Assembly (NCBI RefSeq): GCF_041320595.1
Contig: NZ_CP166625.1
Span: 5,412,364-5,476,363 of the forward strand
Length of the DNA stretch: 64,000 nucleotides
Reading direction: 5' to 3'
DNA from: Pleomorphomonas sp. PLEO
Lineage (GTDB): Bacteria > Pseudomonadota > Alphaproteobacteria > Rhizobiales > Pleomorphomonadaceae
Shown here: positions 1-7,875 of the stretch, piece by piece
Layout: each line of letters opens with the position of its first letter
How positions within the stretch are numbered: position 1 is the first letter of the stretch
Translations under genes and position numbers: made by a program
The notes under the pieces: model-generated
The model's input: the letters and a program-made list of their open reading frames with translations, nothing else
What the model was told of the DNA's origin: nothing
The model's database searches: none

Positions 1-175
1 AGAAACTGAAGGAAGCCTGAAAATGCGGATCGGCGAGCACCACGCGGTAGGCTTCGAAGCTGTAGACGCCCCGGACCTTCCTCAGAGAGAACTCGAACGT
101 GGCGGCGAGCGGCACCAGGAAATAGAGCGTGCCGATGAGAATGGCGAGCCAGTGGCCAATACGGCTGGTCTTCAT
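1..175 (-). CDS. ABC transporter permease, second subunit (partial, N-terminus only)
   Basis: The first 58 codons of a second inner-membrane permease are visible before the window edge. The ATG at 175-173 overlaps the stop of the preceding permease in an ATGA arrangement, a sign of translational coupling. The visible peptide starts MKTSRIGHWLAILIGTLYFL and has one hydrophobic segment at about residues 8-26, as expected for the first helix of a binding-protein-dependent permease. With the two genes upstream it would complete a binding protein plus two-permease importer. The ATPase gene is presumably beyond the edge. The substrate cannot be read from this fragment. Confidence 0.8.
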   Translation of the reverse strand, partial: MKTSRIGHWLAILIGTLYFLVPLAATFEFSLRKVRGVYSFEAYRVVLADPHFQASFSF

Positions 176-1050
176 TTGAGCCACCTTTCGCTGCGCACGC
201 GGAGCAGGATGTAGCAGAGATTGGAAAGACCGGTGATGACGATCATGCCGAAGGCAATGGCGTAGCCGAGGTTCTGGTCATGCAGAACGTCGCCCCGGAT
301 CTGCGCATAAAGCAGGATGGTGACGATGTTGAGCGACGAGCCGGTCAGCGCATAGGCGGTAGCAATGGCGCCGAAGGCGTTGGCAAACAGCAGCAGCGCC
401 GCGCCAAGGAAGCTCGGCAGCAACACGGGCCCGGCGATATGACGCCAGTATTGCCAATTGGAGGCGCCGAGGATGGTCGCCGCTTCGCGCCATTCCTTTT
501 TGATCCCCTCGATCGCCGGCGAGACAATCAGCACCATCAACGGGATCTGGAAATAGAGATAGGTGAGCGTTAGCCCCCAGAAGGACAGGAGATTGAAGCC
601 CTGCGCGTAAATGTTGAGGCCCAAGAACGACAGGAAAAGCGTGACGAGGCCCTGCCGGCCGAGCGTTGCCAGGAAGGCGAACGCAAGTGGTACGCCGGCG
701 AACTGCGAGGCAACGCCGGAGAAAGTCATGATGGTCGGCCGGATCCATTGCGGCAGACCGCCGGACACCGCCGCGTAGGCAATGAACGCACCAATCAGCG
801 CGCCCATAAGCGCCGAGGCGACCGACACCTTGATGGATATCCAGTAGGAAGCAAGAATGGTCGGCGTCCACAGCTTGCCGAGATTGGCGAGCGTGAAGGC
901 GCCGTTGCTATCCTGGAAAGCGCCGGCCACCAGAAAAAGGGTCGGCAAAATCAGGAATAGAACGGCAAAGACCATGAAAGGCGTGACGCCAACGACGGCC
1001 CAAGGGACGCGCGGACGAGGAAGACTGGCAGGCGAAGCGTTGGAAGCCAT
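172..1050 (-). CDS. ABC transporter permease (PotB/spermidine-iron-type family)
   Basis: This 292-residue inner-membrane protein has about six hydrophobic segments, the first at about residues 16-43. The sequence around 'PAIEGIKKEWREAATILGA' (about residues 178-196) matches the cytoplasmic EAA loop that contacts the ATPase. Length and layout fit the PotB/ThiP/AfuB-like permeases that work with extracellular binding proteins. It lies 105 bp downstream of the binding-protein gene and overlaps the next permease by 4 bp, so the three form one operon. The fold is clear, but the substrate is not determined: polyamine, ferric iron, thiamine or aminoethylphosphonate systems all share this type. Confidence 0.85.
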   Translation of the reverse strand: MASNASPASLPRPRVPWAVVGVTPFMVFAVLFLILPTLFLVAGAFQDSNGAFTLANLGKLWTPTILASYWISIKVSVASALMGALIGAFIAYAAVSGGLPQWIRPTIMTFSGVASQFAGVPLAFAFLATLGRQGLVTLFLSFLGLNIYAQGFNLLSFWGLTLTYLYFQIPLMVLIVSPAIEGIKKEWREAATILGASNWQYWRHIAGPVLLPSFLGAALLLFANAFGAIATAYALTGSSLNIVTILLYAQIRGDVLHDQNLGYAIAFGMIVITGLSNLCYILLRVRSERWLK

Positions 1051-1131
1051 GCTGTTCGCTATCCGGATCGGCGATCGCGGAAATCCGCCCTCCAGCGCTA
1101 GCCGGAAGGCGGAACCGTGAATCAGGGTCAG

Positions 1132-1147
1132 ACGGCCTTCCGGCCGT
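1132..1147 (-). promoter_or_regulatory. Intercistronic stem-loop between binding protein and permease
   Basis: ACGGCC and GGCCGT form a perfect 6-bp stem with a TTCC loop, just after the binding-protein stop. Such hairpins often stabilise the binding-protein part of an ABC operon transcript so that it is made in excess. That role is inferred. Confidence 0.35.
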
Positions 1148-1155
1148 GCCGGGCC

Positions 1156-2259
1156 TTACTTGACGTCGGCGCCGACGACGCTGTCCCAATTCTTGGTGAT
1201 GGTTTCCTTATAGGACGCCTGCTCGTCGAGCGTCGGGAAGATGGCGTTGGCATAGGCCTCGGCCGGCGGCAGCTTGGCGAGCAGCTCCTGCGGCACCTTG
1301 CCGTTCTTGGCGAGATCGTTGAAGCGGATCGGGTGGCAATAGCCTTTCAGCCAGCCAAGCTGACCTTCGTCCGAATAGAGGTATTCCATCCACAGCTTGG
1401 CGGCGTTGGGATGCGGCGCGTAGGCCGAGATCGCCTGAACGTAGACGCCGGCGAGCACACCGGTCTTCGGAACGACGACGTCGATCGGCGGATTGCCGGC
1501 CAGCGTGTCGCGCCAGGACAGAAGATTGTAGTCCCAGGCGGCGACGATCGGGGTGGTGCCCTGAGCGACCGAGGCCGACTTGCCGATCACCGGAACGAAG
1601 TTGCCTTTAGCGACGACGTCCTTGAAGAAACCGAGGCCGGCTTCACCAGCCTTGGCAACGTCACCGCCTGCGGCCGACAGGCCCGAGGCGAAGACGGCGG
1701 AAATGGCCTGCGACGAGGCGCGCGGATCGCCGGCCAGCGCTACGGCATTGGCGAACTCGGGCTTCAGCAGGTCGGCCCAGTCGGCCGGGCTCGTCTTGAT
1801 GATGTCCTTGTTGATGCCAAAGGACATCACGCCATAATAGTCGCCGTACCAGTAACCCTCGGCATCCTTGGCGCTATCGGGAATGGTGTCCCAAGTCGAG
1901 ACCTTGTAGGGCTGCAGCAGGCCATCCTTCTTGGCCGACGGGCCGAAGCTGAGGCCAACGTCGACAACGTCGGGCGACTGGTCGCCGGTGTTGCCCTTGT
2001 TCGCCTTGATCGCCTCGATCTCGTCGCCCGAGCCGGCGTCCGGATTGAGTTCGTTGACCTCGAGGCCGTACTTGGCCTTGAAGCCGTCGATGACGGCGCC
2101 ATAGCCGCACCAGTCGTGCGGCAGAGCGATGGTGGTCAGCTTGCCTTCCGCCTTGGCGGCGGCGACAAGATCGTCGAGCGAGGCGGCAAATGCCGGCGCG
2201 GCTGCGCACAGGACGGCCTGCGCGGCGATGGTCGACGCGAGAAACAGCTTGAACGACAT
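1156..2259 (-). CDS. ABC transporter periplasmic substrate-binding protein (PotD/AfuA-like)
   Basis: This is a 367-residue secreted solute-binding protein. I chose the ATG at 2259 because it gives a clean signal peptide (MSFKLFLASTIAAQAV, cleavage near AFAA-S) and has an AGGGGA element just upstream; the reading frame stays open further 5'. The mature part begins SLDDLVAAAKAEGKL, typical of the type-2 periplasmic fold of the PotD/FbpA/AfuA superfamily. It is the first gene of an importer operon with the two permeases that follow. Polyamine, iron, thiamine or phosphonate ligands are all possible; no diagnostic ligand residue was recognised. Confidence 0.85.
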   Translation of the reverse strand: MSFKLFLASTIAAQAVLCAAAPAFAASLDDLVAAAKAEGKLTTIALPHDWCGYGAVIDGFKAKYGLEVNELNPDAGSGDEIEAIKANKGNTGDQSPDVVDVGLSFGPSAKKDGLLQPYKVSTWDTIPDSAKDAEGYWYGDYYGVMSFGINKDIIKTSPADWADLLKPEFANAVALAGDPRASSQAISAVFASGLSAAGGDVAKAGEAGLGFFKDVVAKGNFVPVIGKSASVAQGTTPIVAAWDYNLLSWRDTLAGNPPIDVVVPKTGVLAGVYVQAISAYAPHPNAAKLWMEYLYSDEGQLGWLKGYCHPIRFNDLAKNGKVPQELLAKLPPAEAYANAIFPTLDEQASYKETITKNWDSVVGADVK

Positions 2260-2436
2260 GACGGGTTCCCCTGTTGGCCGGGTGCCCCTGCACCCGGATG
2301 TCCCACTCTTCGGCAACGGCCAGTCCCGCCTTCGAAAAAAAGCGAGCGAGCCTGCGCGATTCAGATGACGCGCCGATCCAGGATGCCGCGAGCGGTCCGG
2401 GAAAGGTTCGCCGTCTCCGCGTTCTTCGTTACCTGA

Positions 2437-2468
2437 GTTATATGACAGTTTGTTGTGAGCCCCGTCAA
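2437..2468 (-). promoter_or_regulatory. Candidate promoter for the ABC importer operon
   Basis: Reading on the minus strand, TTGACG (2468-2463) is followed after 20 nt by TATAAC (2442-2437). The boxes fit the sigma-70 consensus, but the spacing is longer than the usual 16-18 nt. The rest of the 2260-2527 gap shows nothing else recognisable. Confidence 0.25.
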
Positions 2469-2527
2469 TTCACCCAGGCCTTTAGGGGGGGTGCCTTTTT
2501 CGCCGCCTAACGTCTTTCCTTGCGCTC

Positions 2528-3469
2528 TCAGTAGCCTTTGCGGCGATCGACGAGATGACGGAGCGGCCGGCCAGCCTCGTAAGCGGCAATCTCGCCGATC
2601 ACGTAGCGGCTGAGCGCCACCGGGTCGCTCTCGGCAGCGACATGCGGCGTCAGGAACAGATTGGGAGCCTGCCAGAGCGGGCTTTCCGGCGGCAATGGTT
2701 CGCTGGTGAAAACATCGAGGCTGGCGCCTTTCAGCCGGCCGTCCGCCAGTGCGTCGACAACATCTGCCTCCACCAGTGACCGGCCTCGACCGGCATTGAG
2801 GATCACCGGCCCGCCAAGCGGCCCGTCCTTGGCGAGCGCGTCAATGGCCGCACGATCGATCAGGTTCTCGGTCTCGGCCGTCAATGGCAGCAGCGAAACG
2901 AGAATGTCGGTGCGCGCAAGAAAGGGAGCAAGGCCCTCTTCACCGTGGAAGCAGTCGACGCCATCCATCTGCTTTTCGGTCCGGCTCCAGCCGCTCACCT
3001 TGAATCCCAGCGCCGTCAGCGCTCGCGCCGCGTCACGACCGAGTTCGCCAAGCCCCATGACACCGACACGCACGGCGCTCGCCGCCCACTGACGAAGCGG
3101 CCGCCAGTTGCCGGTAGCCTGCGCCGCCGCGTAGGCGGCGTGACGACGGTGATGCAGCAGCACATTGAGCACGACCCATTCCGTCATCCGGCCTGTGAGG
3201 TCGGGATCGACAATCCGGACGACGGGAAGGTCTGGAAGATCGGGATCGGTGGTGAGGTGGTCAACACCGGCACCCAACGAAAAGATTGCCTCAAGCTTGG
3301 GGAAGGTCGCGAGATAGCCGGGTTCCGGCTTCCAGACCAGCGCGTAACGGACGGTGGCGACGTCGAAGTCATCACCAGGCAGGACGACCCTCCGATCGGG
3401 CGCGGCTTCCCGCAAGGCATGGATCCAGTGGTCGGGCTTCCAGCCCCGAACGGCAACGAGAATGGTCAT
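2528..3469 (-). CDS. ghrA: Glyoxylate/hydroxypyruvate reductase A-type D-2-hydroxyacid dehydrogenase
   Basis: A 313-residue NAD(P)H-dependent reductase of the D-2-hydroxyacid dehydrogenase family, expected to reduce glyoxylate or hydroxypyruvate in the cytoplasm. Start ATG 3469 (MTILVAVRGWKPD) is the natural N-terminus; the 34 codons upstream look non-coding. The nucleotide-binding motif GVMGLGELG is at residues 136-144. The catalytic Arg lies in NAGRGRSLVE and the catalytic His in LTPHVAAES near the C-terminus. Length matches GhrA (about 312 residues). It is a single gene, divergent from def across a 187-bp gap. Substrate choice within the family is not certain from sequence. Confidence 0.85.
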   Translation of the reverse strand: MTILVAVRGWKPDHWIHALREAAPDRRVVLPGDDFDVATVRYALVWKPEPGYLATFPKLEAIFSLGAGVDHLTTDPDLPDLPVVRIVDPDLTGRMTEWVVLNVLLHHRRHAAYAAAQATGNWRPLRQWAASAVRVGVMGLGELGRDAARALTALGFKVSGWSRTEKQMDGVDCFHGEEGLAPFLARTDILVSLLPLTAETENLIDRAAIDALAKDGPLGGPVILNAGRGRSLVEADVVDALADGRLKGASLDVFTSEPLPPESPLWQAPNLFLTPHVAAESDPVALSRYVIGEIAAYEAGRPLRHLVDRRKGY

Positions 3470-3620
3470 GGCGTTTCCCGAGTATGAAGGTGGCGCCACA
3501 TTGCCCGGCAGGACGCAGGGAAGGCAAGCCTCGCTCCTTTCCCTTTCGCCACGCCCAAGCTTCACCCACAATGCCTGAGGCCGCCCTTACCGCTTTCAGG
3601 GATTGCCCGGATGGTTGCTA

Positions 3621-3649
3621 TTGACGAGAATAGCTGCCTTGCGTATCTG
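3621..3649 (+). promoter_or_regulatory. Candidate def promoter, possibly giving a leaderless mRNA
   Basis: TTGACG (3621-3626) and TATCTG (3644-3649) are separated by 17 nt. The -10-like box ends 7 nt before the def ATG at 3657, so transcription would start at or next to the start codon. No Shine-Dalgarno sequence is visible upstream of that ATG. Confidence 0.4.
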
Positions 3650-3656
3650 ACTTTTC

Positions 3657-4175
3657 ATGTCAACACGTCCTCTCGTCATTCTCCCTGCCCCGCAGCTTCG
3701 TCTGACCTCGGCTCCTATTGCCCGCGTCGATGACGGCGTTCGCAAGCTCGCCGAGGATATGCTCGAAACCATGTACGCGGCGCCGGGTATCGGGCTCGCC
3801 GCCGTGCAGGTGGGCGAGATGACCCGCCTCATCACCATCGACGTATCGCACGACGAGGACGTCAAGGAGCCGCGCGTCTTCATCAATCCGGAAATCCTTT
3901 GGAAGTCCGAAGATCTGTCGGTCTATGAGGAAGGGTGCCTCTCCATCCCCGAGTTCTACGAGGAAGTCGAGCGCCCTGCCCGCGTCCGCGTTCGCTATAC
4001 CAACCTCGCCGGCGAGCCGGAGGAGCTGGAGGCGGACGGTCTGCTCTCCACCTGCCTGCAGCACGAGATCGACCATCTCGAAGGTGTGCTGTTCATCGAC
4101 CACATCTCCAGGCTGAAGCGCGAACGCGTCACCAAGAAGTTCATCAAGGCGTCCAAGGAAAAGGCGCGAATTTAG
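3657..4175 (+). CDS. def: Peptide deformylase
   Basis: A 172-residue metalloenzyme that removes the N-formyl group from nascent proteins. All three family motifs are present: GIGLAAVQ (residues 44-51), EGCLS (92-96, metal ligand Cys94) and QHEIDH (135-140, ligands His136 and His140 with catalytic Glu137). Length is typical of a bacterial type 1 deformylase. It is followed by fmt and truA on the same strand, the standard alphaproteobacterial order, so formylation and deformylation genes are linked. A repeat-containing gap of 261 bp separates it from fmt. Confidence 0.97.
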   Translation: MSTRPLVILPAPQLRLTSAPIARVDDGVRKLAEDMLETMYAAPGIGLAAVQVGEMTRLITIDVSHDEDVKEPRVFINPEILWKSEDLSVYEEGCLSIPEFYEEVERPARVRVRYTNLAGEPEELEADGLLSTCLQHEIDHLEGVLFIDHISRLKRERVTKKFIKASKEKARI

Positions 4176-4180
4176 TTGGC

Positions 4181-4256
4181 CAATCGCCGGCGGGCCTCCG
4201 GCCCTCGGCTTTCGCGCTCCGCGCGGGCGCCGCTTGGCGCCGGAAGCCGCTGACGC
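4181..4256. repeat. 76-bp direct repeat, copy 1
   Basis: Identical over 76 bp to 4271-4346, with a 14-bp spacer (period 90 bp). The unit is GC-rich and self-complementary in parts: GGGCC-TCC-GGCCC, and GGCGCC-GCTT-GGCGCC. It begins 5 bp after the def stop codon and resembles palindromic extragenic repeats. It could fold as a terminator or mRNA stabiliser. Confidence 0.9.
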
Positions 4257-4270
4257 AGTTTTTCCGGCCT

Positions 4271-4346
4271 CAATCGCCGGCGGGCCTCCGGCCCTCGGCT
4301 TTCGCGCTCCGCGCGGGCGCCGCTTGGCGCCGGAAGCCGCTGACGC
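4271..4346. repeat. 76-bp direct repeat, copy 2
   Basis: Second perfect copy of the unit at 4181-4256. After position 4346 the two flanks diverge, which fixes the repeat boundary. It lies 90 bp upstream of the fmt start. Confidence 0.9.
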
Positions 4347-4436
4347 GGCTTCATAGGATCGATACGCCCCCTAACGCTTGACGGCGCCGCCCGCATGGTA
4401 TGAAAGGCGGGCAGAACAACCGTCAACGGGGTCGAA

Positions 4437-5369
4437 ATGCCGCTCAGGGTCGTCTTCATGGGAACGCCCGACTTCTCGGTGCCGGTGCTCGACGCCATCG
4501 TCGGAGCGGGGCACGAGGTGGTCGCCGCCTATACGCGGGCGCCGAAGCCGGCCGGGCGGGGCATGGACCTCCGGCGCTCACCGGTGCATGCGCGGGCCGA
4601 CGCACTCGGCATTCCGGTGTTGACGCCCAAAACTCTGAAGACCGAGGAGGCGCAGGCGGCCTTCTCCAACCACGACGCGGATGTCGCCGTAGTTGTCGCC
4701 TATGGCCTCATCCTGCCCAAGCCCGTGCTCGACGCTCCCCGCTTCTGCTGCCTCAATCTGCATGCCTCGCTGCTGCCACGCTGGCGCGGCGCCGCGCCGA
4801 TCAACCGCGCCGTCATGGCCGGCGATCCGGAGTCCGGCGTCATGGTCATGAAGATGGAAGAAGGGCTCGATACCGGCCCGGTGGCGCTGACTGCCCGTGT
4901 CGTCATCCGTTCGGACATGACGGCCGGCGAGCTGCACGACGCTCTCTCGCCGACTGGGGCCGCGCTGATGGCTGAGGCGCTCGGCAAGATCGAGGGCGGC
5001 TCGCTCACCTTCACCGCCCAGGCTGAGGACGGGGTCACCTACGCCTCGAAGATCACCAACGAGGAGACACGCATCGACTGGCGGCTGACAGGCTCGGCGG
5101 TGCACGACCACGTTCGCGGTCTTTCCCCCTTTCCAGGCGCCTGGTTTGCCGCCGACCTTGGCAAGGGCGAGGAACGGATCAAGCTTCTCCGCAGCGAGCG
5201 AGCGGATGGGGCGGGAGCGGCCGGCACACTGCTGTCGCCCGACGGTGTCGTCGCCTGCGGAGAGGGCGCCGTGCGCCTTGTCACCGTGCAACGCGCCGGC
5301 TCGAAGGCGATGGCTTTCGCCGATTTCGCGCGTGGCGCCCGCCTCGCCTCCGGCTTCAAGTTCGGCTGA
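4437..5369 (+). CDS. fmt: Methionyl-tRNA formyltransferase
   Basis: A 310-residue enzyme that transfers a formyl group from 10-formyltetrahydrofolate to initiator Met-tRNA. The N-terminus [18 protein letters not shown] is the family signature. The active-site region reads [19 protein letters not shown], with the invariant [14 protein letters not shown] block. The C-terminal OB-fold region starts after about residue 205. Length equals the usual 305-315. The stop lies 5 bp before the truA ATG, so both are probably co-transcribed, and def is upstream. Confidence 0.97.
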   Translation: MPLRVVFMGTPDFSVPVLDAIVGAGHEVVAAYTRAPKPAGRGMDLRRSPVHARADALGIPVLTPKTLKTEEAQAAFSNHDADVAVVVAYGLILPKPVLDAPRFCCLNLHASLLPRWRGAAPINRAVMAGDPESGVMVMKMEEGLDTGPVALTARVVIRSDMTAGELHDALSPTGAALMAEALGKIEGGSLTFTAQAEDGVTYASKITNEETRIDWRLTGSAVHDHVRGLSPFPGAWFAADLGKGEERIKLLRSERADGAGAAGTLLSPDGVVACGEGAVRLVTVQRAGSKAMAFADFARGARLASGFKFG

Positions 5370-5374
5370 CCGCC

Positions 5375-6112
5375 ATGCCCCGCTACCGGCTTCTCATCGA
5401 ATATGACGGCACCGCCTTTTGCGGCTGGCAGTCGCAGGCCGAGGGAACCGGCGTCCAGGATTATCTGCAGCGGGCGATCTTCCGCTTTGCCGGAGAGACG
5501 GTCGTCATCAAAGGCGCCGGGCGCACCGACGCGGGTGTGCACGCGCTGGGCCAAGTCTGCCATTTCGACATCGCCAAGACGCTCCGTACCGACACCATCC
5601 GTGATGCCGGCAACGTGCATCTTCGGCCGCATGCCATCACCATCGTTTCAGCCGAGGAAGTGCCGGATAGCTTCGATGCTCGCTTCTCCGCCGTAAGGCG
5701 CCACTACCTCTATCGCGTTTTCTCGCGGCGAGCCCCGCCGACCCTAGAGCGCCATCTCGTATGGCACGTACCGGTGCCGCTTGACGTAGAACGTATGGCG
5801 GAAGCCAGCAAAGTTCTTCTCGGCCGGCACGATTTCACCACCTTCCGTTCCTCCGACTGCCAGGCGAAAAGTCCCGTGAAGACGCTCGACCAGCTCGACG
5901 TCGTCGCAGCCGGCGGCGAGATTCACTTCCTGGTCTCGGCACGCTCGTTCCTGCACAATCAGGTGCGCTCGATGGTGGGGGGACTGAGGAAAGTCGGAGA
6001 CGGCCGCTGGACGGCCGCCGACCTCCAGGCCTCGCTGGAGGCCGTCGACCGTTGCGCCTGCGCACCGGTGGCGCCACCGGAAGGGCTCTGCCTGATGCGG
6101 GTGGATTACTGA
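5375..6112 (+). CDS. truA: tRNA pseudouridine(38-40) synthase
   Basis: A 245-residue enzyme that converts U38-U40 in the anticodon arm of several tRNAs to pseudouridine. The N-terminus [17 protein letters not shown] and the GRTDAGVHA motif (residues 49-57, catalytic Asp52) are diagnostic of TruA. The later motif [11 protein letters not shown] is also present. Length is normal. It is the last gene of def-fmt-truA and ends at a shared hairpin that also serves the convergent opgG-type gene. Confidence 0.97.
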   Translation: MPRYRLLIEYDGTAFCGWQSQAEGTGVQDYLQRAIFRFAGETVVIKGAGRTDAGVHALGQVCHFDIAKTLRTDTIRDAGNVHLRPHAITIVSAEEVPDSFDARFSAVRRHYLYRVFSRRAPPTLERHLVWHVPVPLDVERMAEASKVLLGRHDFTTFRSSDCQAKSPVKTLDQLDVVAAGGEIHFLVSARSFLHNQVRSMVGGLRKVGDGRWTAADLQASLEAVDRCACAPVAPPEGLCLMRVDY

Positions 6113-6122
6113 CATAAGCAAA

Positions 6123-6148
6123 GGGCGGGAAGTTTCCTCCCCGCCCTC
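6123..6148. terminator. Bidirectional terminator between truA and the glucan gene
   Basis: AGGGCGGG (6123-6130) pairs with CCCGCCCT (6141-6148) across a 10-nt loop. It sits between two convergent genes. On the minus strand the stem is followed by TTTGCTT. Confidence 0.7.
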
Positions 6149-6171
6149 GCCAAATCAGATGAACGTCCGCC

Positions 6172-7746
6172 TCACTTCGGCCAGACGAAGGTCGTCGGCA
6201 GATGCTGGTAGAGCCAGGTCTCGGTCAGCGTCTTGTCGCCGGCGCGGAGATAGAGGCGCATGTCGACCGGGTTGGGACCATCACCCTTGAAATCGAACAC
6301 AGCACGCCAGCGGGTCGTACCGACCACTGGCAGCGTGTAGACCCCAGAGATTGAGCCGGAAGACGCCGACACCACCGCCTCAACGCCCGATGACTGGTTG
6401 TAGTCCTTGAGGTCGCCACCGTCGAAATCGATCACATATTTGACGACACCAGCCGGACGCTCCTGACCGGGAACGCCACCAAAGCCGAGACGTGTCGAGT
6501 AGACACGGCCGACCGAAGCCGGACGCGGCTCATTGGAACCCCAAGTCAGACGATAGTCGAAGGCAATCTCGCTGCCCTTGCTGGCCGGCTCCGCCGGCAG
6601 CCAGTAAGCGACGATGTTGTCGTGGATTTCGTCATCGGTGGCAATCTCGACGAGTTGCACGGCGCCGTCGCCCCACTCCCCCTTTGGCTCCACCCACACC
6701 GTCGACCGTTTCTCGTAGAAAACGCCGTCGTCCTGGTAGTCCTCGAAATTGCGGTCACGCTGGCAGAGGCCAAAGCCTTTGACGTTCTTGTCGACAAAGG
6801 TCGACGTCATCACGTTGAGCGGGTTGTTGAGTGGTCGCCAGACGCGCTCGCCGGCACCGTTCCAGATCGACAGACCATCCGAATCGTGAATTTCCGGCCG
6901 CCAGTCGGGCGCCCGCTGACGGTTGGTCTCGTCGTACCAGAACATCGACGTGAGGGCCGCGACACCGAAGCGGGCGATGTCTTCGCGGGGATAGAAGCGC
7001 ACGGCCATATCCATGACGACCGTCCGATCTTCGTCGCGGCTGACGTCCCACCGCACGGCGCCGGAAACGCGGGGCCCTTCCAGGTCGGCATAGATGGCGA
7101 ACTGGCCGTCCTTGGAGGCGCCGAAATAGAAATTGGTGAAGCGCGGGAATTCCTCAGGCGTCGGCATGGCGACGTCGATGGCCAGCGCGCGTGCCGACAG
7201 ACCGTATTGATCGAGTGCACCCGACGAGCGGAAATAGGCGGCACCAAGGAAAGCCAACCAGTCGCGCTGGCCGGTCTCGTCCATGACGCGGAAGCCGGCA
7301 AAGCCAATGTCGCCAGGCAGGCCGGCCGCCGGATTATCCTTGGGGATGGTGAAGTAGTCGGGCGAGTAGAGGACTTCCTGCGCCTTGTCGCCGTCGATCA
7401 GGTAGATGCCGACCGGCAGCTTGAAATAGCGGCCCAGATGGAAGAAGCGAAGCGGCGCTTTGCCGCCGGCAGCCTGCACCGTATGGTCGTCCTTGAACTT
7501 GATTTCCCAATGTCGATCGTAGTCGATGGCTTCGAGGGCATCGAAGGCGCGTGGCACCTCCGGCACATAGGCGGCAGCGGCGCGGTCTTTCGCGGCCGTC
7601 ATCAACTTGCTGAAGGAAAAGGGCTTGGGCTTGCCGAGCCTGGTCGACGCCTCGACGGCGCGCGCCTCGGTCACGGAAAGGTTCGGGACGAGCCCGAGGG
7701 CGGCCAGCATGGCCAGAAGGTCACGGCGGGTGAGCTCGGACGACAT
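6172..7746 (-). CDS. Periplasmic glucan biosynthesis protein (OpgG/OpgD family)
   Basis: A 524-residue exported protein of the MdoG/OpgG-OpgD family, which acts in the periplasm on osmoregulated glucans. The N-terminus carries a twin-arginine signal (TRRDLLAMLAALGLVPNL, residues 6-23), as in OpgD. Family blocks include FKDDHTVQAAGG, VWVEPKGEWGDGAVQLVEI and YWLPAEPA. Length fits OpgD (about 530-550). No opgH partner is in the window, so either it lies elsewhere or this copy modifies another glucan. OpgG and OpgD are hard to separate by eye, so no symbol is given. It is convergent with truA and divergent from recD2. Confidence 0.85.
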   Translation of the reverse strand: MSSELTRRDLLAMLAALGLVPNLSVTEARAVEASTRLGKPKPFSFSKLMTAAKDRAAAAYVPEVPRAFDALEAIDYDRHWEIKFKDDHTVQAAGGKAPLRFFHLGRYFKLPVGIYLIDGDKAQEVLYSPDYFTIPKDNPAAGLPGDIGFAGFRVMDETGQRDWLAFLGAAYFRSSGALDQYGLSARALAIDVAMPTPEEFPRFTNFYFGASKDGQFAIYADLEGPRVSGAVRWDVSRDEDRTVVMDMAVRFYPREDIARFGVAALTSMFWYDETNRQRAPDWRPEIHDSDGLSIWNGAGERVWRPLNNPLNVMTSTFVDKNVKGFGLCQRDRNFEDYQDDGVFYEKRSTVWVEPKGEWGDGAVQLVEIATDDEIHDNIVAYWLPAEPASKGSEIAFDYRLTWGSNEPRPASVGRVYSTRLGFGGVPGQERPAGVVKYVIDFDGGDLKDYNQSSGVEAVVSASSGSISGVYTLPVVGTTRWRAVFDFKGDGPNPVDMRLYLRAGDKTLTETWLYQHLPTTFVWPK

Positions 7747-7875
7747 GAGAGGGTATTACTCCGGCGAAGATCGGCACCCACTTTGCCGGCTGATACCGGG
7801 GCGAGGCGCGACGGGCGCATACATAGACCGATCAAGGCTCGACGAACAGTAGGCGAACGCGGCATAACTAATGTG

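Noticed and set aside
1117..2436. 439-codon open frame on the plus strand
   Set aside because: Antisense of the binding-protein gene, which has a proper signal peptide and ribosome site.
6622..7875. Upstream in-frame extension of recD2 (418 codons)
   Set aside because: This part is antisense to the Tat-exported glucan protein gene. RecD2 similarity starts only after the ATG at 7876.
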